Both the position numbers and the translations under genes were made by a program. A stretch of DNA of 64,000 nucleotides. Origin: Aureococcus anophagefferens. Lineage: Eukaryota; Sar; Pelagophyceae; Pelagomonadales; Pelagomonadaceae. Below are positions 35,410-44,204 of this stretch, piece after piece (position 1 is the stretch's first letter; each line of letters begins with the position of its first letter). The notes below the pieces were generated by a model. The model was given only the letters and a program-made list of their open reading frames with translations, did not search any database and had not been told where the DNA came from. The DNA is taken from contig NW_008705579.1 of NCBI RefSeq assembly GCF_000186865.1, positions 135,931-199,930 of the forward strand, read 5' to 3'.

Positions 35410-36210
35410 GACGGGCAGCAGAGCCTGCTCATCCAGAAGCTCATGCGCCTCGCCGTCGAGGTCTTCGAGCACCGCCGCTACCTGGGCACCGTCGAGGTGT
35501 CCTGGATGTTCGGCATCTACCAGGAGTCGGCGACGATCTGGATCGACGAGGCCGGCGCCGGCGGCGGGCCGGACCCCCTGCTCGACGACACGTCGAACGC
35601 GGCGAAGACGCTCCGTCAGCTCATATCGCGCATGGAGGCGCGCGCGAAGCGCTGGGACGACCCCTTCTTCGCGGAGAAGCCGTCCCGCGACACGCGCCTC
35701 GGCGCGACGGGCACCATCGGCTTCAACATTTTCGGCATCGTGGGGTGGCAGGTGTCCGTGACGTGCTCCATCTACGCGAGCACGCTCCGGCGCTACGCGG
35801 CGTCCCGGAGCCGCTGGCCGCTCGTCGAGTCGCTGGAGCGCTACCGGCCCTTCTTCCTGGCCATCGCGGCGGACGGCTACGTCGACGGCGCCGCGCTGCG
35901 GCGCGCGCTCGAGACCGGCGGCGCGCGGCTGCCGCCGCCGCTGGCCGAGGCGCCGCGCGCGACGCTCCGGGACGCGTGGCACCTCGCGGACCACGACAAC
36001 GACGGCAAGCTCGACCTCGAGGAGTACGTCCTCTTCATCCACCTCGTGACCATGGCGCGCGGCGGCCTGCCCCGCGCGCTGCCCGAGAACCTCGTCCCGC
36101 CGCGCGCGCGCGAGGCCCGGGCGCCGCCGACGCCGCCGCGCGAGCCGCCGACGCCGCCGCCCGCGTCCCCGCCCGCCTCCCCGGCGGACGACATCCAGGT
36201 GGAGATCTAA
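35347..36210 (+). CDS. EH-domain (Eps15 homology) protein
   Basis: The 287-residue protein ends its folded part with an EH domain (about 170-255): paired EF-hand-like helices, the calcium-loop sequence DHDNDGKLDLEEYVLFIHLV, and the conserved close LPRALPENLVPP. EH domains bind NPF tripeptides of endocytic proteins. The N-terminal 160 residues are not recognised; they contain hydrophobic segments (GFNIFGIVGWQVSVTCSIY) that might touch a membrane. A Pro-rich tail (PPTPPREPPTPPPASPP) follows and could bind SH3-type domains. An endocytosis role is inferred from the EH domain. The ATG at 35347 is used because the preceding duplicated copy lacks an ATG and stops. Confidence 0.78.
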   Translation: MEANWQRQWAEHDAANPPNEKDGQQSLLIQKLMRLAVEVFEHRRYLGTVEVSWMFGIYQESATIWIDEAGAGGGPDPLLDDTSNAAKTLRQLISRMEARAKRWDDPFFAEKPSRDTRLGATGTIGFNIFGIVGWQVSVTCSIYASTLRRYAASRSRWPLVESLERYRPFFLAIAADGYVDGAALRRALETGGARLPPPLAEAPRATLRDAWHLADHDNDGKLDLEEYVLFIHLVTMARGGLPRALPENLVPPRAREARAPPTPPREPPTPPPASPPASPADDIQVEI

Positions 36211-36214
36211 GAGG

Positions 36215-37258
36215 TTACTGCCACGCCGTCGCGCTGGCCTCGAAGACGAGCTCGTCGTCGTCGCCGCCGTCCCCGCGCGCGGCGACGCTCGCGGCGACGC
36301 GCTCGACTTCGCTCGGCGGTGGCGCGGCGGCGATGACGGGCAAGTCCGGCGAAGGTCCCGCGGGCTTTGGGGCGCCGAGCGCGACGACGACGGGCGACGT
36401 CACGAGCGGGCTCATGTTGACGGGCCGGCCGCGGGGGCCGAAGCGGCCGACGGAGGGCGGAATCCGAACGACCGTGGGAGGGGCGTCGTCGCCGCGCCTC
36501 CACCTCCCTCCCACCCATGCTCTGGAGAGCCCGTGGGCATGGGCCTGCCGGACCGCCAGGACACGGGCGCGCGCGTCCTCGCGGGCCGTCGCGGAAGGCG
36601 ACGGCTCGGAGTCGGCGGCTCCCGGCGCGCGCGACGCTTGTTCCGTCGCTTCGGGCGCCGGGACGACGACGACGGTGCGGCGCGCTTCGCGTTCCGTCGC
36701 GCGCGCGCGGGCGAGCGCCTCGCGGCGCGGCGCGCGAGGCTTGATGCGTGGCGGCGCGGGGCCGTGCTCGTCAGGAAAGTTCAGCCGCACGTCGAGGCCG
36801 AGCGCTCGCACGCGCGCGTCGTATGCCTTGGCCGCGTCGCGCTTATCGTCGAAGGTGCCGATGTACTCTTGGTAGCCGCCGCACTTGATCCGCGCCTGCC
36901 ACCGATCCTTGTTCGCGGATACGCCTCGATAGCTCCGCGGGTCGGGGCCCGCGGACGCGGCGGGCGCCGCGACCGCCGCCAGCGGCGGCGGCGGCGTGGT
37001 GACGGGCTTCGGAAGCGCGACGGGCGGCGGCGGCTCGCCGCTCGCGGCGGCCTCGGCACTCCACGTCCGCAACATCCGACCCATCAACGCGTCGCAGAGC
37101 GCGGCGTCGCTCTGAGTCTCGAGGCGGTGCAGGAAGGAATCGAAGGGAGGGAGGAGGCGGTCGTTCGAAGCGGGTCTGACTATGGTCGGTTGTTTGGGAG
37201 CGGTGGCGCCGCCGTTACTTGTGCGCCGCCGCTTCGCGTGCGAGTCGTGCGAGTCCAT
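36215..37258 (-). CDS. AP2/ERF-domain DNA-binding protein
   Basis: The 347-residue protein has a single AP2 domain at about residues 112-165: YRGVSANKDRWQARIK, then GGYQEYIGTFDDKRDAAKAYDARVRALG, ending LNFPDE. This matches the three-strand DNA-binding sheet and helix of plant AP2/ERF and of stramenopile AP2 proteins. The N-terminus has a basic KRRR motif usable as a nuclear signal. The remainder is Pro/Ala-rich and probably disordered, ending in an acidic DDDELVFE stretch that could activate transcription. A transcription factor is the best call. The start is the first ATG; there are four bases between its stop and that of the convergent EH gene. Confidence 0.85.
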   Translation of the reverse strand: MDSHDSHAKRRRTSNGGATAPKQPTIVRPASNDRLLPPFDSFLHRLETQSDAALCDALMGRMLRTWSAEAAASGEPPPPVALPKPVTTPPPPLAAVAAPAASAGPDPRSYRGVSANKDRWQARIKCGGYQEYIGTFDDKRDAAKAYDARVRALGLDVRLNFPDEHGPAPPRIKPRAPRREALARARATEREARRTVVVVPAPEATEQASRAPGAADSEPSPSATAREDARARVLAVRQAHAHGLSRAWVGGRWRRGDDAPPTVVRIPPSVGRFGPRGRPVNMSPLVTSPVVVALGAPKPAGPSPDLPVIAAAPPPSEVERVAASVAARGDGGDDDELVFEASATAWQ

Positions 37259-37373
37259 GGCGCGATGCGCTTCGAGACTGTCTGACCGCCTCACGCTGTA
37301 ATTTTTGCCTCGCAAAATCGCCACAAGGACATCTCAAAGGGCGGGCGGACTGGCAAGCGCGGCGCGATCGATC

Positions 37374-38408
37374 ATGCCTCAAACGCGCCATCAGCAGAAG
37401 TCACATTCAGCGGCTCGCGCGCGAGAGTTGCTCGGAGCTTGCCTGCGCGTGCAGCTGCCGGCCCTGGCGGAATTCGTGCCATTGATCGAGTTTCTCGCCC
37501 TGGCCGTCACCTCTCGAGAACTGTCAGTCGAGGCGACCTCGACGCCTGTTCTGCGCGCGCTCGCCGCTCGGTGCCCGGTACTGCGGACAACGGCCGTGAC
37601 GACTCGCATCGCGGAGTCGGCCGCGCCGTTGCGCGAGCTTTTGGACATCGCGTTCTTGGACAATGGAGACGGATTCCAGAAGGACCTCCCACCCATGAAG
37701 TATGAGTGCGTCGTAGAGCTCAGCCTTCGCGACGGCACAAAGATCGTCCAGTGCGGGCCGATGTGCAACTGGGACAACAACTTCGCCTGGGGCGCGGCGT
37801 GGACGAAGGTCGACATCGAACTGACGGACCCGAAGAATCGCGTGACTGTCCACGAAGACGCGATCGACCTCTGGAACTACGACGAGGAGATCACAGAATC
37901 AATTGCGAATGCTCATGAGGAACTATTGGCTGCAACATGCCCGATTGGTTACGCGGATATCACCATTGTCCGTGGAGACGGTCGCGTTCTGCGCCTCTTC
38001 GAGGGTGAGATCGACATGATACCGACTGGACTCCGCGTCGAGGATTGGGATGCGGGTTACGGTGAGTCGTATGAAATTTCTCTGCACTCGGAGAGATCGT
38101 GCTCGGTGACTCCAAGTGGCACTCCGAGTAATTTCGAGCGGCAGCTGTCGAGCCGCGCCTCTTTAAAAGCGATCGTCTGCGATCCTCAGGGTGGGCGCGT
38201 CTCCTACGTCGCGTCTTGCGTGCTTCTCGAGTTCGAGAACTGGCTTCGGTGGGACGGCATCAACAACTTCCCCGAACCTCACCGGATCGGCACTCACAGA
38301 GAAAACGTAAACGACCAGGAATCGGGCCCCTCGGACCTGGTGGGCGGCCGTTGCGGCACGACCGACGACATCCTCTACCTGCTCGACTTCATTGGTGATT
38401 GGCGTTAG
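37374..38408 (+). CDS. Orphan protein with possible F-box-like N-terminus
   Basis: The 344-residue protein shows no domain I can name with confidence. The N-terminal 65 residues (VPLIEFLALAVTSRELSVEA, then LRALAARCPVLRT) have the helix-rich look of an F-box. The centre is mixed beta, with Trp and Asp frequent (MCNWDNNFAWGAAWTKVDIEL). Codon use is less GC-biased than most neighbours, like the F-box/ankyrin gene at 17716, and the two could belong to the same class of expanding gene families. The ATG at 37374 is the first in frame after 115 bp of spacer to the divergent AP2 gene. No signal peptide or membrane segment is seen. Confidence 0.55.
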   Translation: MPQTRHQQKSHSAARARELLGACLRVQLPALAEFVPLIEFLALAVTSRELSVEATSTPVLRALAARCPVLRTTAVTTRIAESAAPLRELLDIAFLDNGDGFQKDLPPMKYECVVELSLRDGTKIVQCGPMCNWDNNFAWGAAWTKVDIELTDPKNRVTVHEDAIDLWNYDEEITESIANAHEELLAATCPIGYADITIVRGDGRVLRLFEGEIDMIPTGLRVEDWDAGYGESYEISLHSERSCSVTPSGTPSNFERQLSSRASLKAIVCDPQGGRVSYVASCVLLEFENWLRWDGINNFPEPHRIGTHRENVNDQESGPSDLVGGRCGTTDDILYLLDFIGDWR

Positions 38409-38483
38409 TTATCCCTTGAAGTATGCGCGACGACGAATGCCGCGTTTCGCCTCGCGAGCTCGCGACGTCTGCTCTACACTAAG

Positions 38484-38575
38484 TTACAGCTCGGCCTCCG
38501 TGAGGAGCTTGAGGCGGTACTGCGTGTTGGTCGCGAAGGCGGGGTTCGCCACCAGGGGCGGCGCCCAGTCGTGAG
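38484..38575 (-). pseudogene. Remnant resembling the C-terminus of a calpain-type protease gene
   Basis: On the minus strand about 30 codons read HDWAPPLVANPAFATNTQYR followed by LKLLTEAEL and a stop at 38484-38486. The NPxF/Q-YRL pattern resembles the calpain C2-like domain III. The sequence before it does not continue as an open frame with protease motifs. A second degenerate copy of the GGCGGYGCCCAGTCGTGAG part lies at about 38583-38601. I therefore read this as a broken gene end or transposed fragment in the 249-bp spacer between the orphan gene and the Virilizer-like gene. A terminal exon of an unrecognised gene is an alternative. Confidence 0.35.
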
Positions 38576-38657
38576 ACCATCGACCGGCGGTGCCCAGTCG
38601 TGAGTCACGGCTCCGAGTCCGGCCCGCTCATGGCATTCGCTCGACACCCCCTTTACG

Positions 38658-41600
38658 CTAGCCCGCGCGCCGCCGCTTGCGGGGGTCCGCGGCGCGCCGG
38701 GGGTCCGCGGCCTTCTTCGGCTGCTCCTCGGAGAAGCCGTTGGGCGCGTCGTCCGCGGGCGCGGGCTCGTCCTTGACCACGACGACGGGCTCGTCCTTGA
38801 CGGCCGCGCGGCGCGCGCGCGGGTCCGCGGCGGCCTTGCGCCGCCGCGGGTCGGCCGAGGGCGCGGCCGCCGCCGCCGCCGCCTCGGCCTTGGCCGCGAG
38901 GGCCTTGGCCGCGGCGACCAGCGGCGCGCCCGGCGCGTCGTCCGCGGGCGCCGCGCCGTTTTTCAGCGCGGACTTCGCGGGCCGCGCGTGGCCCAGGCCC
39001 GGCCCCTTCTTCTTCTTCTTGAGCGCGCGGCCGCCCCAGCCGCTGAGGCGGATGGCCTCGTCGGACACGAATTTCGACGCCGCGTCCGCGCCGCGGAGCT
39101 TTTCCAAAGCCGCGCGCAGCGCGGCCAGCGGCCGGTTCGGCGTCGCCGCGGCGGCCAGCGGCAGCGCCGCGTCCTCGCTGTCCCAGTAGAGCGCCTCGGC
39201 CCCGCCGAGCCGCGCGTCGCGCACGCCGCCGACGGCCGCGTGGCGCCCGAGCGCGTGGCGCCGGTCGTGGCCGACGCGCAGCGGCGGCTCGTCGTCGTCG
39301 TGCCACGGCGCGACCGCGAAGCCCGCGGTCGCGTGCCACTGGCGCAGCGTCGCGCCGACGGAGCCGCCGCCCTCGAGCACGGACGAGCTGAAGTCGCGGC
39401 AGCGCTTCGACAGGTCGCCGTCGGCGACGTCCGCGAGCGCGACGTCGTCCGCGTCTTCCGCGTGCGCGTCCTCGTCGAGCGCGGACCCGTCGCGCAAATC
39501 CCGTAAATCGCGCAGCGCCCGCAGCGCCACGCGCGCGTAGTCGCGCGTCGACCCGAAGGCGTCGTCGCCGACGTCGCGGCAGAGACCCTTCCACGCGGCC
39601 GCCTCGGGGTCGTCGTCGTCGGCGGCCGCGTCGTGCAGCCCGTCGAAGAACGCGACGGCCCGCTCTAAAGCTTCAACAGCATCAAAGTCGCCGACGACCT
39701 CGCAGACCTTGCCGTGGCCCACGCGCGCGTCCCAGGCCAGCGACGCGGGGCACCGCGCGACCCACGCCGCGGCGCGGAGCAGCTTCGCCGCGCGCCGGTC
39801 GAGCTCGCGCGCGGCCCTCGACCGGTCCCGGCGCATGGTCTTCTTCAGCGGCGCGACCATGTCGTCCTCCGGCGCCGGCGGCGCCGCCGTGGCGCCCTGC
39901 GCCGCCAGGTTGTCGAGCGCGGCCCGGAGGCCCGCGAGCACGCGCTTCAGGAGCAGGCCGTCCTTGCCGGGCGTCGCGAGCGCGCGCAGCACCTTGGCGC
40001 CGTTGCGCTTCTCCTTGCCCAGCAAGCCCAGACACCGCGCGGCGGCGAAGTGGACGCCGAGGTCGGCCTTGTGGTACTTGGCGAGGATTTTGGCGAGAGC
40101 CCTCGTCGCGGCCGCGAGGAACGTGCCGCTGATCGACGACACGTGGCCCATGGCCCGCCCCTCCGGGGGCGGGAGGCCGCTCAATAAAGCGTCGAGCGCG
40201 GCCTTGGTCTTGCCGTGGTCGTCGCAGGCCGTCCGCTCCTGCATCTCCACGAGCAGCGCCGCGAGCGCGTCGAGCGCGAGCCGTAAGACCTCGGGCTTCG
40301 GCACGGCGAGCGCGTCGAGCAACGCGAAGGGCGCGCCGCAGGCGAAGAGCGCCGTGCGCCCGCCGGGGCCGTGGCACGCCTCGCGCAGCCCGACCAGGAG
40401 CCGCGCCGCGCGCGTCCACGGCGCCACGCCTTCGACGCGGCAGAACGCGGCCGCGCGCCGCAGGTGCGCGTCGTCGCCCGCGCGGTCCATGAGCTCGAGC
40501 GGCTGCTTCGACTTGGCCGCGGCGACGGCGGCCTTCGTTTCTAAGAGCAGGTAGGTCGCGTACGCGGCGCCGCCGCGGGGCCCGGCGTCGACGCACCGCG
40601 ACAGCACGCCGCAGCCGAGCGCCTGCACGTCCGCCGCGCCCGACTCGACGCAGGAGCAGAGCAGGGGCGCCAGGTAGGGCGCCGCGTCCGCGAGGGCGCC
40701 GTCCCAGCGCGCCCGCGCCTCGCGCTCCGCGGCGTCGGCCGCGCGCGCCGCGAGCGCGTGCGCGCCGCGGCGGCCGTCGAGCGCCGCGCGGAGCGCCCAG
40801 TTGCCGGCGGCCCGGGCGGCGCGCGACGCCGTCCTGGGCACGCGGCGGTGTTTCGCGTCCATGATCTCCAGGCCCCGGTCGTCCTCGCCCCCAAAGGGCA
40901 CGGCCGGGAACTCGTCGTCGAATTCGCGGCCGGCGCCGGCGCCGTCCGGCGCGTGCGCCGCGGCGGCGAAGGCGCCCACGGGCGCCGCCGCGGGCACGCA
41001 GGCGTCGAGCGCGGAGACGCCGCCGAGCTTCCGGTCCGGCCGGCCGCAGGAGAAGCGGCCGATCGCCGCGAGGAGCCGCGCGGGCGACCAGCACCGCGCG
41101 GGCGCCGGTTTCGCCTCGTCCATGAAGTCCGACGCCTTGCGCCGCTTCTTCGACGGGGGCTTCGCAGCGACGACGACCTCGTCGCCGTCGCCGGCCTGGC
41201 GCGGCGACCAGTACGTGAGCAGGTCGAGCGCGGCGCGCCGGAGCGCGCGGCCCGCGACGGCGAGGCGCGTCTTCGCCGCGTCGCCGCTGTGGCGCGACCG
41301 CCGCACCGCCGCGTCGAAGTCGTCGTCGTCGCACTCGAGCGGCGGCTTGGCCTCGCCGACGTCCGGGCCGAAGGAGCCGTCGACGGCGTTGACGACGCGG
41401 AGGAGGCACGCGAGCGCCTTCGCCTCGTCGCGCCAGTCCGCCGTCGTCCGCCGGACGACCTTCAGCAGCTCGTCGAGGAGCCCCGCGGCGGCGCAGGCCG
41501 ACTCGAGGGCGCGGAGCAGCGCCGCGAGCGCCGACTCCGTGTCGACGGGCGCGCCGCCCGGGTACGCGGCGTCCTTGGCCGCGTCGTCGACGTCGTCGTC

Positions 41601-43967
41601 GTCGTCGTCGAGGACGTCGCAGCGCCGCGCGAGGCACGCGACCTTGGCCAGGGCGTCCTCGCTCCGGCCCGACGCGGCGAGCTGGCGCGGCAGGTCGCCG
41701 CGCAGGCGGTCGAGGCGGTCCGCGGCCTCGTCGAGCACGCGGAAGAGGCCCCCGGCGTCGTCGGGCGACAGGAGGCGCCGGTCGAGGCTCCGGGCGCGCA
41801 GCGCCGCGGCGCGGGAACCGCCGCGCCGCAGCTCGTCCCGCAGCCGCCGGAGCGCCACGGTCGCCACGGCGTGGGCCTCGCGCGGCGCCGCGGGCTCGCC
41901 GTCCTCGACGAGCCGCCGCTCCGCGTCGCCCAGGCCGCCCGCGCGCGACGCGCCCCACTTCGCCGCCTCGGCCTCGCCGACGTCGACGGCCACGGCCGCC
42001 GCCGCGCCCGCGCAGGCGCGCGGGAGCGCGTCGTCGTCGTTGTCGCCGTCGTCGAGCGGCCCGCCGGCCGCCGTCGCGCGCAGCAGCACGACGAGCCGGC
42101 TCTTCGCGTCCTCGCGCGCGAGCGACGACGCGGCGCGCTGCGCGCCGATCATGAGCACGGCGGCCTCGGAGCCGGCGCCGTCGCCCGCGACGGCGCCGTG
42201 GATCGCCGCGCGGTGGGACGCTAAACCGCGGAGCGCGGCCGCGCACGGCGACGGCGACGCGTGCGCCAACTCCGCGAGGAGCGCGAGCGCGTGCTGCGCG
42301 GCGCCGCCCTCGCCGCCCGCCGCCGCGACGGCGACGAGGCGCGCGACGCAGCCGGGCGTCTCGCCGAGCGCGCGCCGCGCCGCGTCGCCCGCGGAAACGT
42401 CGCCGAACTCGACGACGCGACGCGCCGCGAGCAGCACGTCGTCCAGGCTCGGCGCGCCCGGCACGTCGTCCTCCGGCGCCGTCGCGAGGCTCCGAGCGAG
42501 CGCGAAGGCCCCGGCGTCCAGGCGCACGGCCGTCGCCAGGCCCCCGTCGTCGCACAAGTCGCCGAACGACCGCGACGACTTCGGACATAGAGCCCAGAGC
42601 GCGCCGCCGCCCTCCAGGCCCCGCAGCGTCGCCACGACCTTGCGCAGGGCGCCATCGAGGGGCCGCGTCGCCGCGGCGGCGTCGAGGCGCCCCGCGGCGT
42701 CGCCGTCGCGCGCCGCGGCGCGCGCGGCCGCCGCCGCGCCGGCCAAAGCGGCCGCGGACGCCGCGAGGCGCTCCGCGAGCGCCGCGTCCAGGCACCGCGG
42801 GTCCAGCGCCGCGCCGCCGCCGATGAGCGCCGCGACGGCGTCCAAATCCCGCGCGCCGTCCCGCAGGCGCAGCCAGGACCGCGGCGCTTCCAGAGCGCCG
42901 CGCGCGGACGCGCGGAGCCGCGTTAACCCGTCGACGAGCGCGAGGCGCCGCGCGGCGTCCCCGAGGCTCGCGCGGAGCGCCGCCGACGGCCGCGGCTTCT
43001 CCATGACGAGCCGCGTGACCAACGCCGCGTAGCAGGTCGCGGCGACGGTCTTCGCCGCGGACGGCGACGCCGCGGCGAGCGCGGCGACGGCCGCGGCGGC
43101 CGCCTCGGCGCGCTTCGGCGACGCCGCGGCGTCCCCCAGGATCGCGCCGGCGACGCCCGCCACGGTGCCGACGAGCGCGTCGGCGAGGACCGTCGGGTCC
43201 GCGCTGCGCCCGAGCGCCGCGGCCGCGAGGCGGCAGCCCGCGGCGGCGTCCGCCGGCGCGCCCTCGACGGCCCGCGCGACCGCGGCGACGACGGCGTCCC
43301 AGGGCACGCGCGCGTCCGCCGGTGCGGCCTCCAAAGCATCCAAAGCGCCGGCCGGCGCGCCGGCGCAGGCCGTGATGAGGTCCACGTCGCCGTCGCCGTC
43401 GCCGTCGTCGCCCGAAAGGTCCGGCGCGGCCAGAGCGTCGTCGCCCGCGCGGTCCAGCAGCGCCGCGCTGAGCTCGTGCTCGTCGACGCCCGCGCCGGAC
43501 TCGTCGTAGAGCGACGCCGGCGGATTGCGCAGCTCCGCCGCCGAGGAGCCGCGGGCCTGCGGCGCCTCCTCGACGGCCGCGGCCTCGGGCCTTTCGCCGT
43601 AGACGGCCAGACACGCCTTGGCGTACGTGCCCCGGATGGCCACGCGGTCGGCGACGACGTCGCTCGGCAGGCCCGGCGCGGCGCCGACCACGTAGGTCGC
43701 GCCGCCCTGCACGACGCACCGCGGCGACAGCGCGGCCCACCGGAACGACCCGGACTCCTCGACGCCGTAGAAGACCTCGATCTCGAACTCGCGCGCCTGC
43801 GTCGCGGCGGCGGCGCCGTGCGCGCTCGCGCCGCAGGGCAGCACGCTGAACTTGAGGATGCGGAACTTCTCCTTCCACGCGATCTCGTCCTCCGCGGGGC
43901 GGCCGAAGTGGCCCACGCTCAGCAGGCGCATGCTCGGCGCCGGCGGCTTCTGGTCCCAGCCGCTCAT
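38658..43967 (-). CDS. Virilizer-like (VIRMA) subunit of the m6A mRNA methyltransferase complex
   Basis: The 1769-residue protein is the largest in the window and has no intron. The first 130 residues fit the Virilizer N-terminal domain: MRLLSVGHFGRP, FRILKFSVLPCGASAHG (in place of INEVRVIPPGVRAH), REFEIEVFYG, and VAIRGTYAKACLAVYGERPE (in place of LVLRGWYNCLTLAIYG). The remainder is almost wholly alpha-helical, Ala-rich, with many ARM/HEAT-like units, as in VIRMA, which scaffolds METTL3-METTL14, WTAP and HAKAI. The last 100 residues are basic with repeated DPRRR-type motifs and a probable nuclear signal. Size and arrangement match the family. Sequence similarity outside the N-terminus is low. 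The ATG at 43967 is the first in frame. Confidence 0.7.
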   Translation of the reverse strand: MSGWDQKPPAPSMRLLSVGHFGRPAEDEIAWKEKFRILKFSVLPCGASAHGAAAATQAREFEIEVFYGVEESGSFRWAALSPRCVVQGGATYVVGAAPGLPSDVVADRVAIRGTYAKACLAVYGERPEAAAVEEAPQARGSSAAELRNPPASLYDESGAGVDEHELSAALLDRAGDDALAAPDLSGDDGDGDGDVDLITACAGAPAGALDALEAAPADARVPWDAVVAAVARAVEGAPADAAAGCRLAAAALGRSADPTVLADALVGTVAGVAGAILGDAAASPKRAEAAAAAVAALAAASPSAAKTVAATCYAALVTRLVMEKPRPSAALRASLGDAARRLALVDGLTRLRASARGALEAPRSWLRLRDGARDLDAVAALIGGGAALDPRCLDAALAERLAASAAALAGAAAAARAAARDGDAAGRLDAAAATRPLDGALRKVVATLRGLEGGGALWALCPKSSRSFGDLCDDGGLATAVRLDAGAFALARSLATAPEDDVPGAPSLDDVLLAARRVVEFGDVSAGDAARRALGETPGCVARLVAVAAAGGEGGAAQHALALLAELAHASPSPCAAALRGLASHRAAIHGAVAGDGAGSEAAVLMIGAQRAASSLAREDAKSRLVVLLRATAAGGPLDDGDNDDDALPRACAGAAAAVAVDVGEAEAAKWGASRAGGLGDAERRLVEDGEPAAPREAHAVATVALRRLRDELRRGGSRAAALRARSLDRRLLSPDDAGGLFRVLDEAADRLDRLRGDLPRQLAASGRSEDALAKVACLARRCDVLDDDDDDVDDAAKDAAYPGGAPVDTESALAALLRALESACAAAGLLDELLKVVRRTTADWRDEAKALACLLRVVNAVDGSFGPDVGEAKPPLECDDDDFDAAVRRSRHSGDAAKTRLAVAGRALRRAALDLLTYWSPRQAGDGDEVVVAAKPPSKKRRKASDFMDEAKPAPARCWSPARLLAAIGRFSCGRPDRKLGGVSALDACVPAAAPVGAFAAAAHAPDGAGAGREFDDEFPAVPFGGEDDRGLEIMDAKHRRVPRTASRAARAAGNWALRAALDGRRGAHALAARAADAAEREARARWDGALADAAPYLAPLLCSCVESGAADVQALGCGVLSRCVDAGPRGGAAYATYLLLETKAAVAAAKSKQPLELMDRAGDDAHLRRAAAFCRVEGVAPWTRAARLLVGLREACHGPGGRTALFACGAPFALLDALAVPKPEVLRLALDALAALLVEMQERTACDDHGKTKAALDALLSGLPPPEGRAMGHVSSISGTFLAAATRALAKILAKYHKADLGVHFAAARCLGLLGKEKRNGAKVLRALATPGKDGLLLKRVLAGLRAALDNLAAQGATAAPPAPEDDMVAPLKKTMRRDRSRAARELDRRAAKLLRAAAWVARCPASLAWDARVGHGKVCEVVGDFDAVEALERAVAFFDGLHDAAADDDDPEAAAWKGLCRDVGDDAFGSTRDYARVALRALRDLRDLRDGSALDEDAHAEDADDVALADVADGDLSKRCRDFSSSVLEGGGSVGATLRQWHATAGFAVAPWHDDDEPPLRVGHDRRHALGRHAAVGGVRDARLGGAEALYWDSEDAALPLAAAATPNRPLAALRAALEKLRGADAASKFVSDEAIRLSGWGGRALKKKKKGPGLGHARPAKSALKNGAAPADDAPGAPLVAAAKALAAKAEAAAAAAAPSADPRRRKAAADPRARRAAVKDEPVVVVKDEPAPADDAPNGFSEEQPKKAADPRRAADPRKRRRAG

Positions 43968-44204
43968 CGCTGCAACTCGGTGTTATATAATGTGTTGTTG
44001 CGCGGCGGCGCTCGCACGCCGAGGTTGCGCGGTCGCTCGCGCGCGCGCGGCGTGTTGTTGGCGCGCGCCGCGAGCTGCCTCGAGTTGTCGGCGGCGCCGG
44101 CGATTCAGCCGCCGGGGATCGCGACCGAGGCCTCTCGAGACCGAGGACGCCCTCGGAGGACTCCACGCAGCCCCACCCCGGAACCAACGCGAAATAGCCG
44201 CCAA

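Noticed and set aside
43983..43990. TATATAA as the TATA box of the Virilizer-like gene
   Set aside because: It lies only about 20 bp before the ATG, too close for a core promoter with any leader. It may instead serve nothing or be part of the leader.
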